From NCBI GenBank assembly GCA_031288765.1, contig JAITQV010000228.1:1-6525 (forward strand): DNA of 6,525 nt. Reading direction: 5' to 3'. The stretch's first letter is position 1. Each line of letters opens with the position of its first letter. This document shows, piece after piece, positions 5,125 through 6,525 of the stretch. The notes under the pieces are model-generated. The model was not told the DNA's origin, did not search any database, and was given only the letters and a program-made list of their open reading frames with translations. Source of the DNA: Planctomycetaceae bacterium. Lineage in GTDB: Bacteria; Planctomycetota; Planctomycetia; Pirellulales; Thermoguttaceae. The position numbers and the translations under genes were made by a program.

Positions 5125-6141
5125 ATGTCCATCAAAGTTGGAATCAATGGTTTTGGTCGTATCGGTCGTCTTGTGTTCCGCCGGATGTTAGAAACGCCGG
5201 ATAAATTCGATGTTGTTGGTATCAACGATCTAACCGATACCAAAACACTCGCAACACTGCTCAAATATGACAGTACCCACCGCCGACTCAAAGCCGAAAT
5301 CGGTCATGATGACCAAAATATTGTTGTTAACGGCAAAAAAATTCGGATTTATGCCGAAAAAGAACCGGCAAAATTGCCGTGGGGCGGAATCGGTGCCGGA
5401 ATCGTTCTCGAAAGTACCGGACGTTTCACCGCAAAAAAATCCGATGATAAAGCCGGTTTCGATTCGCATCTTGACGCAGGAGCCAAAAAAGTTGTTATCA
5501 GCGCACCCGCAAAAGGCGCTGATTTGACCTGTGTTTGCGGCGTCAACGACGACAAATTAACCGCCTCCCAAAAAACAGTTTCCAATGCCAGTTGTACTAC
5601 AAACTGTCTGGCTCCGGTTGTCAAAGTTATTTTGGAGAAATTCGGTATTGTCAAAGGTTTAATGACAACTGTTCACTCTTACACGAATGATCAGGTCGTT
5701 TTGGATATTCCGTATAAAAATATCTATCGCGGGCGTGCCGCCGCTCTGAATATCATTCCGACAACAACCGGTGCCGCCGAAGCGGTTGGCGAAGTTATTC
5801 CCGAAGTCAAAGGAAAATTGACCGGTTATGCGCTTCGTGTTCCGACTCCGACCGGAAGTTGTGTTGATCTTGTCGTCCAAACCGATAAACCGGTAACTGC
5901 CGACGCCGTCAACGCCGCCGTGAAAGAAGCCGCCGAAGGAAGAATGAAAGGGATTCTGGCTTACAACGAAGATCCCATCGTTTTAGCCGATATTATCGGT
6001 GATCCGCACAGCTCTATTTTCGTGCCGGAATGGACTCGTGTTGTCGGCGACAATCTGGTTAAAATCCTGTCCTGGTACGATAATGAATGGGGATACAGCT
6101 GCCGCGCAGTTGACCTCATTGAGAAACTCTCGAAATTCTAG
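5125..6141 (+). CDS. gap: Glyceraldehyde-3-phosphate dehydrogenase, type I (NAD-dependent)
   Basis: 338 aa, normal family length. It oxidises and phosphorylates glyceraldehyde-3-phosphate to 1,3-bisphosphoglycerate with NAD+ in cytoplasmic glycolysis or gluconeogenesis. Seen: Rossmann start GINGFGRIGRL (6-16); IND (33-35), with the acidic residue that favours NAD; catalytic loop SNASCTTNC with C157; catalytic H184 in TTVHSYTNDQ; S-loop and phosphate-site residues in RAAALNIIPTTTGAA (204-218); RVPTPTGS (238-245); C-terminal SWYDNEWGYSCR (316-327). A slightly enlarged loop, SDDKAGFDSHLDAGA (106-120), fits planctomycete homologues as I recall them. The usual DPIVSxD is DPIVLAD here (283-289). 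It is transcribed alone, with its own promoter and a following stem-loop. Confident. Confidence 0.98.
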   Translation: MSIKVGINGFGRIGRLVFRRMLETPDKFDVVGINDLTDTKTLATLLKYDSTHRRLKAEIGHDDQNIVVNGKKIRIYAEKEPAKLPWGGIGAGIVLESTGRFTAKKSDDKAGFDSHLDAGAKKVVISAPAKGADLTCVCGVNDDKLTASQKTVSNASCTTNCLAPVVKVILEKFGIVKGLMTTVHSYTNDQVVLDIPYKNIYRGRAAALNIIPTTTGAAEAVGEVIPEVKGKLTGYALRVPTPTGSCVDLVVQTDKPVTADAVNAAVKEAAEGRMKGILAYNEDPIVLADIIGDPHSSIFVPEWTRVVGDNLVKILSWYDNEWGYSCRAVDLIEKLSKF

Positions 6142-6171
6142 TGTTTTGAGTATGTTTCCTCGTTTGGATAT

Positions 6172-6260
6172 CCGCAAAAAGCAGCCATTCACACAAAATA
6201 ATAAAAAGGCAGCCAACCTTTGATCAATTTATGTGAATGGCTATAATGCTTGCGGTTTTT
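6172..6260 (+). terminator. Long compound stem-loop ending in T5, probable GAPDH terminator
   Basis: The outer stem CCGCAA (6172-6177) pairs with TTGCGG (6250-6255). After a small internal loop, AGCCATTCACACAAA (6183-6197) pairs with TTTATGTGAATGGCT (6228-6242) at 14 of 15 positions. Inside is a small AAAGG / CCTTT hairpin (6205-6209 with 6217-6221). Five T follow the outer stem directly (6256-6260). It begins 30 bases after the GAPDH stop. The internal loops make it less ideal than the one at 4324. Confidence 0.6.
6220..6247 (+). promoter_or_regulatory. Candidate promoter for the Rpn-family gene, inside the stem-loop
   Basis: TTGATC (6220-6225), a 16-base spacer, then a perfect TATAAT (6242-6247). 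A start near 6254 would leave a leader of about 85 bases before the ATG. The -10 lies just at the end of the right arm of the 15-bp inverted repeat, so a palindrome-binding regulator or cruciform could affect it. The match could be chance. Confidence 0.4.
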
Positions 6261-6343
6261 ATTGTTTGAGTAAAACGGAATTGCTCTTGCCCTTCAAACA
6301 ACACCAGTTGCAATTTCAATTGTTCACGCCTAAAACAATGCTT

Positions 6344-6525
6344 ATGGAAACAAATATTAAAGAAAATACAATCGGCACAAACACGGTTCGGAAAATAGAC
6401 AGGCTTAATAATCCGCATGACCGGTTCGCCAAAAAAACAGTCGGAAACCCAATGTATGCCGCCGATTTCTTAAAACATTACGCCGATCCGATTGTCGCCC
6501 AACATGTTCACTTAGACCAATTGGT
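6344..6525 (+). CDS. Rpn family recombination-promoting nuclease/putative transposase, 3' end outside window
   Basis: Sixty residues are visible and the frame is still open at the window edge. The segment NPHDRFAKKTVGNP (23-36), followed by AADFLKHYADP (39-49), is the typical N-terminal signature of the Rpn/YhgA-like family ('HDRFFK...A..FL...L'), PD-(D/E)XK-type nucleases related to transposase_31. E. coli RpnA is a DNA endonuclease that raises RecA-independent recombination. The catalytic D/E-x-K residues lie beyond the window, so activity cannot be judged. The ATG at 6344 is chosen; an in-frame ATG at 6338 would add only Met-Leu. No good Shine-Dalgarno is seen. The frame stays open upstream to 6224, but that part overlaps the stem-loop and has no family-like sequence. 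It is a separate unit from GAPDH. Confidence 0.85.
   Translation, partial: METNIKENTIGTNTVRKIDRLNNPHDRFAKKTVGNPMYAADFLKHYADPIVAQHVHLDQL

Noticed and set aside
6224..6343. N-terminal extension of the Rpn-family gene
   Set aside because: The frame is open, but it overlaps the terminator/promoter stem and lacks a start with ribosome site; the known family begins close to the HDRF motif.

Overview
The window looks like a chromosomal segment from a planctomycete, probably Pirellulales-like but with unusually modest G+C. This is inferred from protein style, not from a search. The group 1-type sigma factor has the long, arginine-rich non-conserved region that I associate with planctomycete primary sigma factors. 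The GAPDH carries the extra 'SDDKAGFDSHLDAGA' loop seen in that lineage. The last gene is an Rpn-family nuclease/transposase, a family commonly expanded there. Spacers are long and full of palindromes.

Layout: (1) 9-1607, minus strand: RpoD/SigA-like sigma factor, 532 aa. (2) 1608-2375: AT-rich divergent spacer with several perfect or near-perfect dyads, one 126-bp fold-back, and a good -35/-10 pair for the next gene. (3) 2376-3875, plus: full-length but strongly diverged MurE-like Mur ligase. The P-loop and the carbamylated-lysine region are kept, but several motifs that define MurE are altered. (4) 3876-5124: 1.25 kb without a convincing gene. Its first part (to about 4359) can form many RNA-like helices and ends in a textbook intrinsic terminator. 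Its second part (4400-4909) is a dense cluster of repeats: a fold-back made of two opposed five-unit heptamer arrays, then two 'small hairpin - tall hairpin - small hairpin' triads, all bracketed by an 18-bp imperfect direct repeat. (5) 5125-6141, plus: type I GAPDH with its own promoter and Shine-Dalgarno. (6) 6172-6260: a long stem-loop ending in T5, probably the GAPDH terminator, overlapping a perfect TATAAT. (7) 6344-6525, plus: start of an Rpn-family PD-(D/E)XK nuclease/putative transposase, cut by the window end.

The genes look like independent transcription units (transcription, envelope metabolism or a relative of it, glycolysis, mobile or defence-type nuclease) and not one operon. 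The most interesting material is the repeat cluster at 4400-4909, the structured and terminated stretch at about 3936-4359, the diverged active site of the Mur ligase, and the cysteine substitutions at -10-recognition positions of the sigma factor. I did not recognise a complete new system.
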